Source: Tropicimonas sp. IMCC34043
GTDB lineage: Bacteria; Pseudomonadota; Alphaproteobacteria; Rhodobacterales; Rhodobacteraceae
Assembly: GCF_003390845.1 (NCBI RefSeq)
Contig: NZ_QMEK01000006.1
Coordinates: forward strand, 1-64,000
DNA: 64,000 bases
Direction of reading: 5' to 3'
Notes under the pieces: model-generated
Databases searched by the model: none
Told to the model about the DNA's origin: nothing
Seen by the model: the letters and a program-made list of their open reading frames with translations, nothing else
Program-made: the position numbers and the translations under genes
Shown: one piece after another, positions 53,451 through 61,448 of the stretch
Layout of the letters: every line of letters starts with the position of its first letter
Position numbering within the stretch: the stretch's first letter is position 1

Positions 53451-54605
53451 ATGCAGCGCCCGGCATTCATGCCCATCCTCATTCTGTTCGCAGCCGAAGC
53501 TGTGATAACGGGCCTTATCTACGCCCGCTTGCCGGACATCAAAGCGGCGGGAGAACTGTCGAACGCGGCCTTCGGGTTCGTCTTGGTCGGAGTGCCCATC
53601 GGTAACATCATGGGCTTCATGCTGGCACCCCTCACGATTGGTTTTTTCGGCCTGACCACAGTAAGCTGGATTGCGGTCGCAGTCCTTGGTGTAGTGTCCC
53701 TTGGGCTCGGCTTCGCGACGACTGTGCCGACGCTGTTGGCAGCCTTCGCGCTGCTAGGCCTATGCCTGTCGCATACGGAGGTCTCACAGAACTCCATGGC
53801 TGGGCATGTCGAGCGCACGAGCGGACGGCGCGTCATGTCGCGCTGCCATGGGGGATGGAGCGTCGGCTCCATCATTGGGCTGTTGTGTGGCGGTATCCTA
53901 AGTCAGGCGATGGTGCCCGTCGCGGTGCAGAGTGCTGGCGCAGCAGTGATAGGCATCGCGACAGCGATCCTTCTTTCCCGCATCTTGCCACATGTGCCGC
54001 GTCGCGCCCAAGCTGCGAAGGTCGCGCGGCTGTCCATCCGAGACCGCGTTCCCGCAGTGGCGTTGTTGCTGTTGTGCCTCCTGCCGCTCGGAACGCTGGC
54101 TTTGGAGGGTATCGTGCGGGACTGGGGTGCGATCTTTCTGCGCGACGATCTCGGAGCTGCCCCTTTCGCATCGACACTCCTCTTCGTGACTGTCTCGACT
54201 TCAATGGCCGCTGTCCGGCTGTCAGGGGACGCCATCCTCGAATGGCTGGGGGAACGCGTGGTCGTGGGCGGGTCCATTCTCTGCGCTAGCGCCGGATTGT
54301 TGATCGTCGCGAGTGCTCAGTCGTTGGTTGTAGCTCTGATCGGAGCGGCGGTCACAGGCGTGGGCGTTGCGGTAGTCTATCCGGTGGCGTTGTCGATCGC
54401 TGCGCGGCGGTCGGATCGACCGGAACGGGATGTGGCCACAATGTCATTCATCTGCTTCGTCACGCTAATGGCGAGTCCCACGGCAGTCGGGTTCCTGAGC
54501 GAAACCACTGGGCTGCGCATCACCTTCGCAGCGTTCGCGCTGCTGTCTCTGCTGGCCCTTCTGTTGCTGCGGGTGACAGGCAGGCGGAATGACGGCAACG
54601 GGTGA
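53451..54605 (+). CDS. MFS transporter (YbjJ-like)
   Basis: The 384-residue protein has 12 predicted membrane segments. The conserved loop 2-3 is weak; TM4-5 shows GLCLSHTEVSQNSMAGHVER and CHGGWSVGSIIGLL, as in YbjJ-type major-facilitator proteins. Role unknown; it may export or import a small molecule. It has no obvious Shine-Dalgarno at the ATG. It stands alone between the helicase pair and the HipBA module. Confidence 0.82.
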   Translation: MQRPAFMPILILFAAEAVITGLIYARLPDIKAAGELSNAAFGFVLVGVPIGNIMGFMLAPLTIGFFGLTTVSWIAVAVLGVVSLGLGFATTVPTLLAAFALLGLCLSHTEVSQNSMAGHVERTSGRRVMSRCHGGWSVGSIIGLLCGGILSQAMVPVAVQSAGAAVIGIATAILLSRILPHVPRRAQAAKVARLSIRDRVPAVALLLLCLLPLGTLALEGIVRDWGAIFLRDDLGAAPFASTLLFVTVSTSMAAVRLSGDAILEWLGERVVVGGSILCASAGLLIVASAQSLVVALIGAAVTGVGVAVVYPVALSIAARRSDRPERDVATMSFICFVTLMASPTAVGFLSETTGLRITFAAFALLSLLALLLLRVTGRRNDGNG

Positions 54606-54910
54606 GGATGACCTCCGATGGAACGGCAATTTCAAACGCCACTTCGCGAAGAGCGTGCTTTCCAAAGCCGCCATTCGATGCGCTGCAGCATTTATCAAAC
54701 AGGGCTCGTAGCCGCCTTGCGGCACCGCAGAGAAAACCCCCGCAACAAGCTCACGTAGAAGTCGGCTCCCAGTAGTCCGGCACGACCGGATCGCGTCTGC
54801 GGCGAACGTCCGGTGTCCGCCCTTCACGTTATCCATCGTTCCCCTCTCACAGAAGCAGAGCCGCTTGATACCGGTCGGCATGAATTTCCCCTACGCACGG
54901 CGGCTGAGAT
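54606..54910. other. Non-coding gap before the HipBA operators
   Basis: About 300 bases without a recognisable gene. Nothing stands out in it on either strand; the A+T content rises only at the right end, where the hip operators begin. Confidence 0.4.
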
Positions 54911-54980
54911 TTAGCTTATGGGCTATATGTGGATTTCATAGCCCTCGCGCTATATTGACAAAATATCGCCCGTGGGCTAT
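54911..54980. promoter_or_regulatory. Three HipB-type operators with exact 27-bp spacing
   Basis: Three copies of the palindrome ATAGC-N6-GCTAT occur at 54911-54926 (TTAGC half), 54938-54953 (perfect) and 54965-54980 (ATCGC half). Their centres are exactly 27 bp apart. HipB of E. coli binds a comparable inverted repeat with an 8-base spacer upstream of hipBA. Here the third box covers the spacer and -10 region of the promoter, so bound repressor would block it. Confidence 0.75.
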
Positions 54981-54983
54981 CAA
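54955..54983 (+). promoter_or_regulatory. hipBA promoter
   Basis: A perfect -35 TTGACA at 54955-54960 is followed after 17 bases by TATCAA at 54978-54983. Transcription should start about 6-7 bases later, at or next to the ATG at 54990, so the hipB mRNA would be leaderless or nearly so. Confidence 0.65.
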
Positions 54984-54989
54984 AATGCC

Positions 54990-55238
54990 ATGGACACCTT
55001 TCCCACATATCCCATTCGAAGCCTGCGCCAAGCCGGGACCGTGCTGCGTGCGCGGCGAGCGGCGCGGAAGATCAGCCAGAAGCAGCTTGGCGAGATGACG
55101 GGAACGGCGCAATCCACCATTTCCGACATCGAGAACGGCGTCGTGTCCGTCAGCCTCGATGTCTACCTGCGCCTCCTCGAGGCCCTTGGCGCGGAACTGT
55201 CCGCGACGGACCGTGTAGCCGACCCAGGGCAGCACTAG
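54990..55238 (+). CDS. hipB: HipB-like antitoxin, XRE family
   Basis: The 82-residue protein has a helix-turn-helix: RAARKISQKQLGEMTG, TAQSTISDIENG and VSVSLDVYLRLLEALGAEL, which is the HipB pattern. It should neutralise HipA and repress the operon through the boxes upstream. A GTG at 54972 is in frame but lies inside the promoter and third operator, so the ATG at 54990 is the sensible start. One base separates its stop from the hipA start. Confidence 0.88.
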   Translation: MDTFPTYPIRSLRQAGTVLRARRAARKISQKQLGEMTGTAQSTISDIENGVVSVSLDVYLRLLEALGAELSATDRVADPGQH

Positions 55239-55239
55239 G

Positions 55240-56565
55240 ATGGCACGCATCGCACGCGCGGGCCGCCGCACACGCCAAAGCAAGACAGCCGTCTGGTACG
55301 AAAGGGCGCGGGTGGGCACGCTGACCCGCGCGACGGATGGGGCCATCGCCTTCTCCTACGATCCTGATTGGATTGCGTCCGAGGCCGCTTTTCCCGTCGC
55401 CAGCGCCCTGCCGCTGACCAAGCTCAAATGGCAGGGCGATCCGGTTGTCGCCGCCTTCGACAACCTCTTGCCCGATGCCGAAGGCGAGCTGCGCGAGAAG
55501 ATCGCCGCGCGTGTCGGAGCGCAAGGCAAGGATGTGTTCTCGCTGTTGTCTGTGCTGGGTCGCGACTGTGTCGGTGCGCTGCAATTCCTGCCGCTGGACG
55601 AAGCCCCGTCCGAACAGGACATGCAGTATCGCGTCATTTCGGAAGAAGAGATGGTCGCAGACCTGAAAAACCTCGCCGCCGCACCGCTCGCCCTGGGTAA
55701 CGACGAGGATTTCCGGATTTCCATCGCCGGTGCGCAGGAGAAGACGGCCTATCTGCGGATCGACAGGCAGTGGGCCAAACCGCGGGGCATCACGCCGACC
55801 AGCCATATCTTCAAGACGCCCATGGGCCTGATTCCCGGCCCTGAACAGATCGACCTGAGCGACAGCGTCGAGAACGAGTTGTTCTGCATGACCCTGGCGC
55901 GTGACATCGGCCTGCCCGTCGCGCATGTCGAAAAGCTCACCCTTCCCGGGCAGGTCGTGCTGTCGGTCGAACGGTTCGATCGCGTCTGGCACGGCGACAC
56001 CCTGAAACGCCTGCCGCAGGAAGATATCTGCCAGTCTTTGGGCTACCCTTCTGCCATGAAATACCAGAGGCTGGGCGGCCCCGGCGTCGCGCAGATCATG
56101 GAGCTTCTGCGGGAATCCGACACGCCCATCGAGGACCGGGAGACGTTCTTCCGGGCGCAGATCTTCTTCTTCCTGATCGGGGCCTCGGACGGGCATGCCA
56201 AGAACTTCAGCCTGCGTCTGGGGCGTCGGGCGCGATTCACGCTCGCGCCCCTCTATGACATCCTGAGCGTCGCCCCGATCGTCCGCGCGGGCCGGTTGCA
56301 GCGCAAGCGCTACCGCCTCGCCATGTCGATCGATGGCCATTACGGCATCGACGAAATCGTGCCGCGCCACTTCGAGGCCGAGGGGCGCGCGGCGGGTCTG
56401 CCCAAGGGCCGCGCCTTGGAGCTGTTGCAGGACATGGTAGATCGGCTGGGCCCTGCGCTGGAGCGGACGCTTCTGGCGGTGGGCGATCAGGTCCCGGCGG
56501 CGGTCAGCGAGCCGATCGCAAGCGATGCGATCCAGCGGGCGGCGCAGATGCGGGACCTGCGTTAG
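55240..56565 (+). CDS. hipA: HipA-like serine/threonine kinase toxin
   Basis: The 441-residue protein has the HipA N-terminal subdomain (DWIASEAAFPVASALPLT, FDNLLPDAEGELR), the Gly-rich SIAGAQEKTAYL, the SVERFDR segment, and the catalytic loop GASDGHAKNFSL with its Asp and Asn, then PLYDILS with the metal-binding Asp. E. coli HipA phosphorylates glutamyl-tRNA synthetase and causes growth arrest. The catalytic residues look intact, so it is probably active. The gene ends tail to tail, overlapping by a few bases, with the mobC-like gene of the other strand. Confidence 0.92.
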   Translation: MARIARAGRRTRQSKTAVWYERARVGTLTRATDGAIAFSYDPDWIASEAAFPVASALPLTKLKWQGDPVVAAFDNLLPDAEGELREKIAARVGAQGKDVFSLLSVLGRDCVGALQFLPLDEAPSEQDMQYRVISEEEMVADLKNLAAAPLALGNDEDFRISIAGAQEKTAYLRIDRQWAKPRGITPTSHIFKTPMGLIPGPEQIDLSDSVENELFCMTLARDIGLPVAHVEKLTLPGQVVLSVERFDRVWHGDTLKRLPQEDICQSLGYPSAMKYQRLGGPGVAQIMELLRESDTPIEDRETFFRAQIFFFLIGASDGHAKNFSLRLGRRARFTLAPLYDILSVAPIVRAGRLQRKRYRLAMSIDGHYGIDEIVPRHFEAEGRAAGLPKGRALELLQDMVDRLGPALERTLLAVGDQVPAAVSEPIASDAIQRAAQMRDLR

Positions 56566-57137
56566 GGTTTCGGTGCATCAGCGGCTACCCCCTCCAACGC
56601 CCTATCGACCTCGCGCGTCCTCGCGGCCAGCTGTGCCTCCCACAGGATGCGGAACTCTTCCGCGAATTCGGCGAGGCCCCCGGCGAAGGTGCGGATCGTG
56701 GTCATGTCGTCATCGGTGAAGGGCATCGGGCGGCCGCTCAGTTCGGCCTCGTTCAGCTTGTGGGCGATGTGGTTGACCGCGGCGCCGTCGGTCGCGACCC
56801 GCGCGCTCCAGGCTTGCAGGTGGTCGAGCACGACCTGATCGGCCGGGCGCAGCAGGATGTCGGCCACCCCCATCAGGCGGCGCAGGGCGGCGGGTTGGTC
56901 GGTGATGCCGCGGCGTGCCAGCGCGGCCTGAAACCCCGCCAGCTGGCGCGCGCTCAGGCGGGTGCTGATCGTTGTTGTCGAAGCAGAGCGTGCGCCTTTG
57001 GCCCGGCTCAGCGTGTTGTAGATCGTCCGGGTCGAGACGCCAAAGCGGCGGGCCAGAGCGGCGGCTGATGTACCTCCGGCGCGGGCCTCGATGATCTGGC
57101 GGCGTTCGTCGTCGGTCAGTTTGCGGTGGTGGCGCAT
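56562..57137 (-). CDS. HTH/MobC-like plasmid mobilisation protein
   Basis: The 191-residue protein begins with a resolvase-type helix-turn-helix (KLTDDERRQIIEARAGG, LARRFGVSTRTIYNTLSRAK). After a linker comes a MobC-like part (VNHIAHKLNEAELSGRP and an acidic helical end). MobC proteins help relaxase to open oriT. No relaxase gene is visible in the window. The gene starts just downstream of a long hairpin at 57173-57220. It may instead be a DNA-binding accessory of the rep-like gene. Confidence 0.6.
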   Translation of the reverse strand: MRHHRKLTDDERRQIIEARAGGTSAAALARRFGVSTRTIYNTLSRAKGARSASTTTISTRLSARQLAGFQAALARRGITDQPAALRRLMGVADILLRPADQVVLDHLQAWSARVATDGAAVNHIAHKLNEAELSGRPMPFTDDDMTTIRTFAGGLAEFAEEFRILWEAQLAARTREVDRALEGVAADAPKP

Positions 57138-57172
57138 GTGAAGTTTACGTTCCTATTTCTTGCCAACTTCCT

Positions 57173-57220
57173 CCAAGCCCCCCGCCTCCCAGCGTCAGCG
57201 GAGGCGGGTCAGGGGCTTGG
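57173..57220. repeat. Long hairpin ahead of the mobC-like gene (oriT candidate)
   Basis: Arms CCAAGCCCC + CCGCCTCC pair with GGAGGCGG + GGGGCTTGG, interrupted only by a 4-base bulge (GTCA) on the right and a 10-base loop. That is 17 base pairs. It lies about 35 bases upstream of the mobC-like start, where oriT-type structures are often found. No T-run follows on the minus strand, so it is not a usual terminator. Confidence 0.5.
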
Positions 57221-57240
57221 AGTCCGTTTCGGTGGGTTTG

Positions 57241-57433
57241 CTTGGTTGGACGGTGTGCAGGGGACGCGAGACGGGAAACGTGTTGCGCAAAGCGTGGGGC
57301 AGGAAACGCGGCGCACAGGACGTGATGCGCGATGCGGAAGGCGCGGCGCAAAGGACGCGGGACGGGACGCACGCTCCGGAAAGCGCCATGCACGGGACGC
57401 GATGCGCGGCGCATTTTGCGGAAAACGCACCGC
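57241..57433. repeat. Degenerate GC-rich repeats between rep-like and mobC-like genes
   Basis: The gap contains repeated pieces around GGCGCA and GGACGCG. The clearest pair is CGCGGCGCAMAGGACGYG at 57307-57324 and 57342-57359, 35 bases apart with two differences. A further relative of the neighbouring part lies near 57394. The region is open in several frames on both strands because of its composition, but no frame looks like a protein. It may be part of a replication or transfer origin. Confidence 0.45.
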
Positions 57434-58294
57434 TCATCCCGCCAAACCCGCCGCGCGCAGCTGGCCATCGGTCACCAGCCCCGCAGCCACCAGCGCCGTC
57501 ACTTGCGGGGCGGTGATGTGTTTGCACATCGGGCTGCGGTCGCGGATCCATGCGGCCAGCCGGGCGTGGTGATCGGCGGTCAGCGCCGTCCGCGCCTGCC
57601 GTCCTTCGGCCATCGCATCGAGGAAGCGCTGCCACCGGCGGGCGGCGAACCAGTTGTCCGAGAAACAGACTTTCGATCGGGTGAAGCCGGCGCTCTCGGT
57701 CGCATAGGCCTGTACGGCGCGCAGCAGGTCGTCGGGGTCGATCCCCTCGGCCAGCGCCTCGGCAATCGCGCTCACACTCGCCGCCTTCCCGCGCTGCCGG
57801 TCCTTGGGGTAGGCGGCCCAGATCCTTTCAACCCGTTCATCCACCGCCGCCGCCTCCGCGCGCTTGCGCGTAGGTGGTTTATGGATGGTTTCAGGGTGGT
57901 TTGGGGTCCACCGTGGACCCCGTACCCCGTCCACCCTGGACCCCCTACCGGGTTCAGGCTGGACGGGGTCCACCATGGACCCCGTCCCATCATCGGGTTC
58001 GGCCATCGATTCCAGCGCCATCACGCGGGCCAAAACGATCCGATAGATCACGGTGAACCCGTTCTTGCAGGGACGCCGCCCGGTCTCGATCAGGATGCCC
58101 TCTTTCAGGAAATCGCTGATCGTCCGCTTCACGGTGCTTTCGCCCAGCTCGGTGTGGCGCTGGATCGTACCTTTGGAGCACCAGATGCCCGAGCCGTCAT
58201 CGCTCGCCTTGTCGGCCAGGAACATGATGATCTGCTTGCGCGCGGCGCTGCCGAAGATGCGGTCGGCGCAGAGATTGGCGATCTTCCAGCTCAT
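57434..58294 (-). CDS. Helix-turn-helix replication-initiator-like protein
   Basis: The 286-residue protein has an N-terminal winged-helix (LADKASDDGSGIWCSKGTI, RHTELGESTVKRTISDFLKEG) typical of HTH_36 replication proteins on alphaproteobacterial plasmids and integrative elements. A low-complexity Pro/Gly/Asp linker follows, then a C-terminal part with RIWAAYPKDRQRGKAAS and WFAARRWQRFLDAM. The ATG at 58294 gives MSWKIANLCAD, the natural domain start. It probably belonged to a plasmid or mobilisable element now fixed in the chromosome. The linker coding sequence holds palindromic repeats. Confidence 0.6.
   Translation of the reverse strand: MSWKIANLCADRIFGSAARKQIIMFLADKASDDGSGIWCSKGTIQRHTELGESTVKRTISDFLKEGILIETGRRPCKNGFTVIYRIVLARVMALESMAEPDDGTGSMVDPVQPEPGRGSRVDGVRGPRWTPNHPETIHKPPTRKRAEAAAVDERVERIWAAYPKDRQRGKAASVSAIAEALAEGIDPDDLLRAVQAYATESAGFTRSKVCFSDNWFAARRWQRFLDAMAEGRQARTALTADHHARLAAWIRDRSPMCKHITAPQVTALVAAGLVTDGQLRAAGLAG
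57903..57983. repeat. Three palindromic GTCCA-TGGAC repeats inside the rep-like gene
   Basis: Copies lie at 57903-57921 (a perfect 19-base palindrome GGGGTCCAC-C-GTGGACCCC), 57929-57941 (GTCCA-CCC-TGGAC) and 57965-57983 (GGGGTCCA-CCA-TGGACCCC). They encode the linker of the protein. They may be binding sites for the protein itself (iteron-like) or a simple repeat expansion. Confidence 0.55.
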
Positions 58295-58504
58295 GCGCAG
58301 GCCCCCGGAAAGGGGGCGTGGCGACGCGCCAAAGGCGATGGATGATACCGCTTGACAGATCGGAAAACGTCGCCGCACCATCCGCCAAAAGCCCCTTTCC
58401 GGGCCCGCAAATGGTTTGACAATCGGCTGCTAAGTGCCTGATTTCCCGTGGTGGGTTTGACAGAAACTTCGCCCGTAACCGCCTGATCTTCCATCCACAA
58501 TTTG

Positions 58505-58553
58505 GGATTGAAAATCCTCGTGTCGGTGGTTCGATTCCGCCCCCGGGCACCAC
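58505..58553 (+). repeat. 3' fragment of tRNA-Phe (attachment-site copy), inverted
   Basis: These 49 bases are identical to the part of tRNA-Phe from the anticodon stem to one base past the CCA end. The intact gene is on the minus strand at 59103-59177, so the two copies are inverted relative to each other with about 550 bases between. The 5' part of a tRNA is not present here. A 3' tRNA fragment is the usual footprint of integrase-mediated insertion, but attachment sites are normally direct repeats. Confidence 0.8.
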
Positions 58554-58817
58554 AATTTCCAGAGCAACTTTGCGTTATCAAAGGCTTCGCTGGCAGGCGC
58601 ATTTTCTGGTCCACCCCTAAGCCCAGCTATCGGCGCTCGGTGGTCTCTCTGTGGCGGCGAAGTGCCGTTCAGCTTTGAGTATGGCGCGGCGCTCGAAATT
58701 GTACGCTGTGGGGATCCACCCAGCATCGTGCAAACACCGCGCAGCCTCCAGCGCTGCTGCCTGACGCGGTGCGCCCCGACCGACTCGTCCTCAGCTAGCA
58801 GGTAGGTGACCCCAACA

Positions 58818-58982
58818 GTTCAACCACGCGCTCAATGCCCGCCAATTAGGCGCGCCGCGCCATACTTCCCAAGAAACGGTCATGTTGCAAAGGTATGGCT
58901 TGCCGACTCGCACCTTGCCGGAACATAGCCTCATCGTTCAACTACGCGCTCATACCCCGCCAATTACGCGCGCCGCGCCATA
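58818..58982. repeat. Imperfect 47-bp direct repeat in non-coding DNA
   Basis: Two copies, 58818-58864 and 58936-58982, share GTTCAAC, ACGCGCTCA, CCCGCCAATTA and CGCGCCGCGCCATA, with a few differences; the period is 118 bases. They lie in the roughly 800-base stretch between the rep-like gene and tRNA-Phe, which otherwise holds only the tRNA fragment. No gene is seen there. Confidence 0.6.
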
Positions 58983-59102
58983 GCTGGAAAAAGAGAACGC
59001 GCGGCGGGCGAGGATTGTCAAACCTGTCCCCGAAAAGCGTCAAACCCGATCCGAGTAAGGACCAGACACGACCACAGAACCCAACCATTTCAGCTTGTTA
59101 AG

Positions 59103-59177
59103 TGGTGCCCGGGGGCGGAATCGAACCACCGACACGAGGATTTTCAATCCACTGCTCTACCCCTGAGCTACCCGGGC
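59103..59177 (-). tRNA. tRNA-Phe (anticodon GAA)
   Basis: The 75-base gene folds with acceptor stem GCCCGGG/CCCGGGC, D-arm GCTC/GAGC, anticodon loop TTGAAAA (anticodon GAA), T-arm GGTGG-TTCGATT-CCGCC and an encoded CCA end. There is one T-T mismatch in the anticodon stem. It lies at the boundary of the mobile island and follows yacG on the same strand. Confidence 0.95.
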
Positions 59178-59254
59178 ACGGGTGCGCTTTCGCGCGGGCG
59201 TGGCGTTTTCTAGACGGGCCGGCTGGCATAGTCCAGTGCCCGAAGATAAAAAAA

Positions 59255-59437
59255 TCAGTGTTGATCGAAGGTGTCGGGTCCGGGCTCGGCCGAGGGGTCA
59301 TCGGGCTCGATCGGCTCGTCCGACGGGATGGCGTAGCTGCCGTTCAGCCAGCGTCCGAGGTCGATATCGGCGCAGCGGCGCGAGCAGAACGGGCGATACT
59401 CGGGCGCGGTCGGATTTCGGCAGATCGGGCAGCTCAT
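59255..59437 (-). CDS. yacG: DNA gyrase inhibitor YacG-like zinc protein
   Basis: This 60-residue protein has the Cys4 zinc site of YacG: CPIC near the N-terminus and FCSRRC at residues 17-22, followed by [13 protein letters not shown] and an acidic tail. YacG of E. coli binds GyrB and blocks gyrase. The ATG at 59437 overlaps the stop of the RNase gene (ATGA). It is the last protein gene of the housekeeping operon. Confidence 0.92.
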   Translation of the reverse strand: MSCPICRNPTAPEYRPFCSRRCADIDLGRWLNGSYAIPSDEPIEPDDPSAEPGPDTFDQH

Positions 59438-60477
59438 TGCAGGGCCTTTCGCAGCTCCGCATCGGTCGGCAGCCGCTCGCGCTTGCGCTGCAGCTCGAAA
59501 TGACCAATCGGGGTCCAGCCGACCTGGGCCGTCTCGACCGGGTCGCTCCGGAAGGCCGTGCGCAGCGTCTGTTCGATCTGGCGCCGGTCCTTCTTGGCCA
59601 GGGGCGCGAAATCGACGGTCACCTGCCCGCCGAGACCGCGCAGGCGCAGGGCGCGCGGCAGGGCGCGGGCCGCCTCGATATTGGCCTTGAGCGCGGCGGC
59701 GGGCGAATGATCGCCGCCGGTGTTGACGTCGATCGCAACCAGCGCCCGGGTCGGTTCGACGATCAGGCTGCCGCCGCCGGGCAGTCTTTCCTCGATGCCC
59801 GCGACAATGGCCAGATCGTCCAGAACGCCACGGCTGGCGAAACAGCCGGGATCGGTCACCACCTCGTCGGGCCGGCCCCACTCGCGCCAGGCCAGCGCAT
59901 GGGCATCGGCCCCTTCGAGCAGCGTCTCGGGCGGGCCGTCGCGGTCGGCTGCAATGCTTTCTGCAAGGCTGCGCATCTCGGCGATGTCTTCGACAATCTC
60001 GGCCTCGTCGGCCTCGGCGGCCTCCGAGCGGATGATCAGGCCGAAACTGCTGTCGGCCATCAGATCCTCGGCCAGCGCCTTCAATTCGCCGCGCAGCATC
60101 TCGTCATGGATCTGGCGCGAGACATTGAGGCCCGGCGCATCCGGGGTGACAATCGCGAACTTCGACTTGAACAGCAGCCGATGGGTGACCGGCACGGCCT
60201 TGCCCGGTTCGGCATAGCCCGTCACCTGAACCAGCACCGACTGGCCCGGGCTCAGACCCTTTGCCTCGCGCAGAAACGCCTGCCCCTCGGACAAGCGCAG
60301 GAACAGCCCGCCCTGACCCTTGACGGGGCGTTCGACAACGGCGCGCAGGATCGTGCCCGGCATCGGCGGGCCGTCTTCGGGCGGGTCGATCAGAAAGTCC
60401 TCAAGCCGACCATCGGCCAGACGCGCGGCCGCCCGCCGTCCGGCGATCTGATCAAGAAGAACGCTTGTTCCCTTCAT
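59434..60477 (-). CDS. Ribonuclease E/G family protein (short, RNase G-like)
   Basis: This 347-residue protein is a compact member of the family. It has an S1-like early part ([20 protein letters not shown]) and the catalytic core with [15 protein letters not shown] and [17 protein letters not shown], whose two Asp residues match the metal-binding pair of RNase E. It lacks the Zn-link/small domain and the long scaffold tail, as is usual for the second RNase E/G gene of Rhodobacterales. Likely role: RNA maturation or decay in the cytoplasm. Start and stop overlap the neighbouring genes by four bases each. Confidence 0.85.
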   Translation of the reverse strand: MKGTSVLLDQIAGRRAAARLADGRLEDFLIDPPEDGPPMPGTILRAVVERPVKGQGGLFLRLSEGQAFLREAKGLSPGQSVLVQVTGYAEPGKAVPVTHRLLFKSKFAIVTPDAPGLNVSRQIHDEMLRGELKALAEDLMADSSFGLIIRSEAAEADEAEIVEDIAEMRSLAESIAADRDGPPETLLEGADAHALAWREWGRPDEVVTDPGCFASRGVLDDLAIVAGIEERLPGGGSLIVEPTRALVAIDVNTGGDHSPAAALKANIEAARALPRALRLRGLGGQVTVDFAPLAKKDRRQIEQTLRTAFRSDPVETAQVGWTPIGHFELQRKRERLPTDAELRKALQ

Positions 60478-61052
60478 GCGGCCGCCCGGTAGAGAGGATA
60501 GCCCGCGGCCATCAGCAGCCCGGCAGTCTCGGCCAGCGGCAGACCGACAATGCCGGTGTAGGAGCCGCTGATCCAGGGAATGAAGGCCCCGGCGGTGCCT
60601 TGGATCGAATAGCCGCCGGCCTTGCCGCGCCAGTCGCCGCCGGCGAGATAGGCGTTCACTTCGGTATCGGCCAAACGCTTCATCTGCACGATCGAGACCG
60701 AGTCGCGCTGCCACAACCTGTCGCCCAGACGCACCGCGACGGCGGTCACCACCCGATGGCGCCGCCCGGACAAGGCATAAAGGAACGCGGCCGCCTCGCC
60801 GGCATCGGCGGGCTTGCCATAGATCCGGCGCCCCAGCGCCACCGTGGTGTCGGCCGACAGCACCAGATCGCCCGGCTCTGCCACGACAGCCAGCGCCTTC
60901 TCGCGCGCCATCCGCTGGCAATAGGGCCGCGGAAGCTCGCCTTTCAGCGGTGTCTCGTCGATGTCGGGTGGGCAGATCGCGTCGGCGGCCACACCGATCT
61001 GGGCCAGCAACTCGCGGCGGCGCGGGCTGCCCGAGCCGAGGATCAGTCGCAT
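60474..61052 (-). CDS. maf: Maf-family nucleotide pyrophosphatase
   Basis: The 192-residue protein shows the Maf signature: [16 protein letters not shown] at the N-terminus, [31 protein letters not shown] and [17 protein letters not shown]. Maf proteins hydrolyse non-canonical or ordinary nucleoside triphosphates (m7GTP, dTTP, UTP). It sits 13 bases after infA and overlaps the next gene. Confidence 0.93.
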   Translation of the reverse strand: MRLILGSGSPRRRELLAQIGVAADAICPPDIDETPLKGELPRPYCQRMAREKALAVVAEPGDLVLSADTTVALGRRIYGKPADAGEAAAFLYALSGRRHRVVTAVAVRLGDRLWQRDSVSIVQMKRLADTEVNAYLAGGDWRGKAGGYSIQGTAGAFIPWISGSYTGIVGLPLAETAGLLMAAGYPLYRAAA

Positions 61053-61065
61053 GGGGCCGGTCGCC

Positions 61066-61284
61066 TTACTTGAAGCGATAGTTGATACGACCCTTGGTCA
61101 GGTCGTAAGGGGTCATTTCCACCTGAACCCGGTCGCCGGCAAGAACCCGGATACGGTTCTTGCGCATCTTTCCTGCCGTGTGCGCGATAATCTCATGGCC
61201 GTTTTCGAGCTCGACCCTGAATGTCGCGTTGGGCAGGAGTTCCTTCACGACACCGGGGAATTCGAGCATCTCTTCCTTGGCCAT
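61066..61284 (-). CDS. infA: Translation initiation factor IF-1
   Basis: The 72-residue protein begins [19 protein letters not shown] and ends GRINYRFK, a textbook IF-1 with an OB fold. GGAG lies ahead of the ATG. It helps assemble the 30S initiation complex. Confidence 0.97.
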   Translation of the reverse strand: MAKEEMLEFPGVVKELLPNATFRVELENGHEIIAHTAGKMRKNRIRVLAGDRVQVEMTPYDLTKGRINYRFK

Positions 61285-61306
61285 GGTCACTCCAATAATG
61301 GTTTCA

Positions 61307-61326
61307 CACCCCCCTTTCGGGAGGTG
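61307..61326 (-). other. GAAA-tetraloop hairpin in the infA leader
   Basis: On the minus strand CACCTCCC-GAAA-GGGGGGTG forms an 8-bp stem with one G-T pair and a GNRA loop, 23 bases before the infA start. There is no T-run, so it is more likely an mRNA structure (stability or internal processing) than a terminator. Confidence 0.45.
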
Positions 61327-61448
61327 CCGGTTAAATGCGCCCAACGGACAGGTATTTCAAGGCCGATTCTGCTCATGCGGACGCAACCCCACCGGTTCGG
61401 TGCGGACCTGCGCCTGATCGTGCGAGACGGGCGACCGGCTTTGCCCGG

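Noticed and set aside
57126-57572. Several overlapping open frames rich in Arg, Gly and Ala on both strands
   Set aside because: The region is a repeat-rich GC spacer plus the end of the rep-like gene; none of the frames shows a start site or conserved pattern.
58197-59503. Two frames whose proteins begin MVPGGGIEPPTRGFSI
   Set aside because: This peptide is the translation of the antisense strand of tRNA-Phe and not a protein family.
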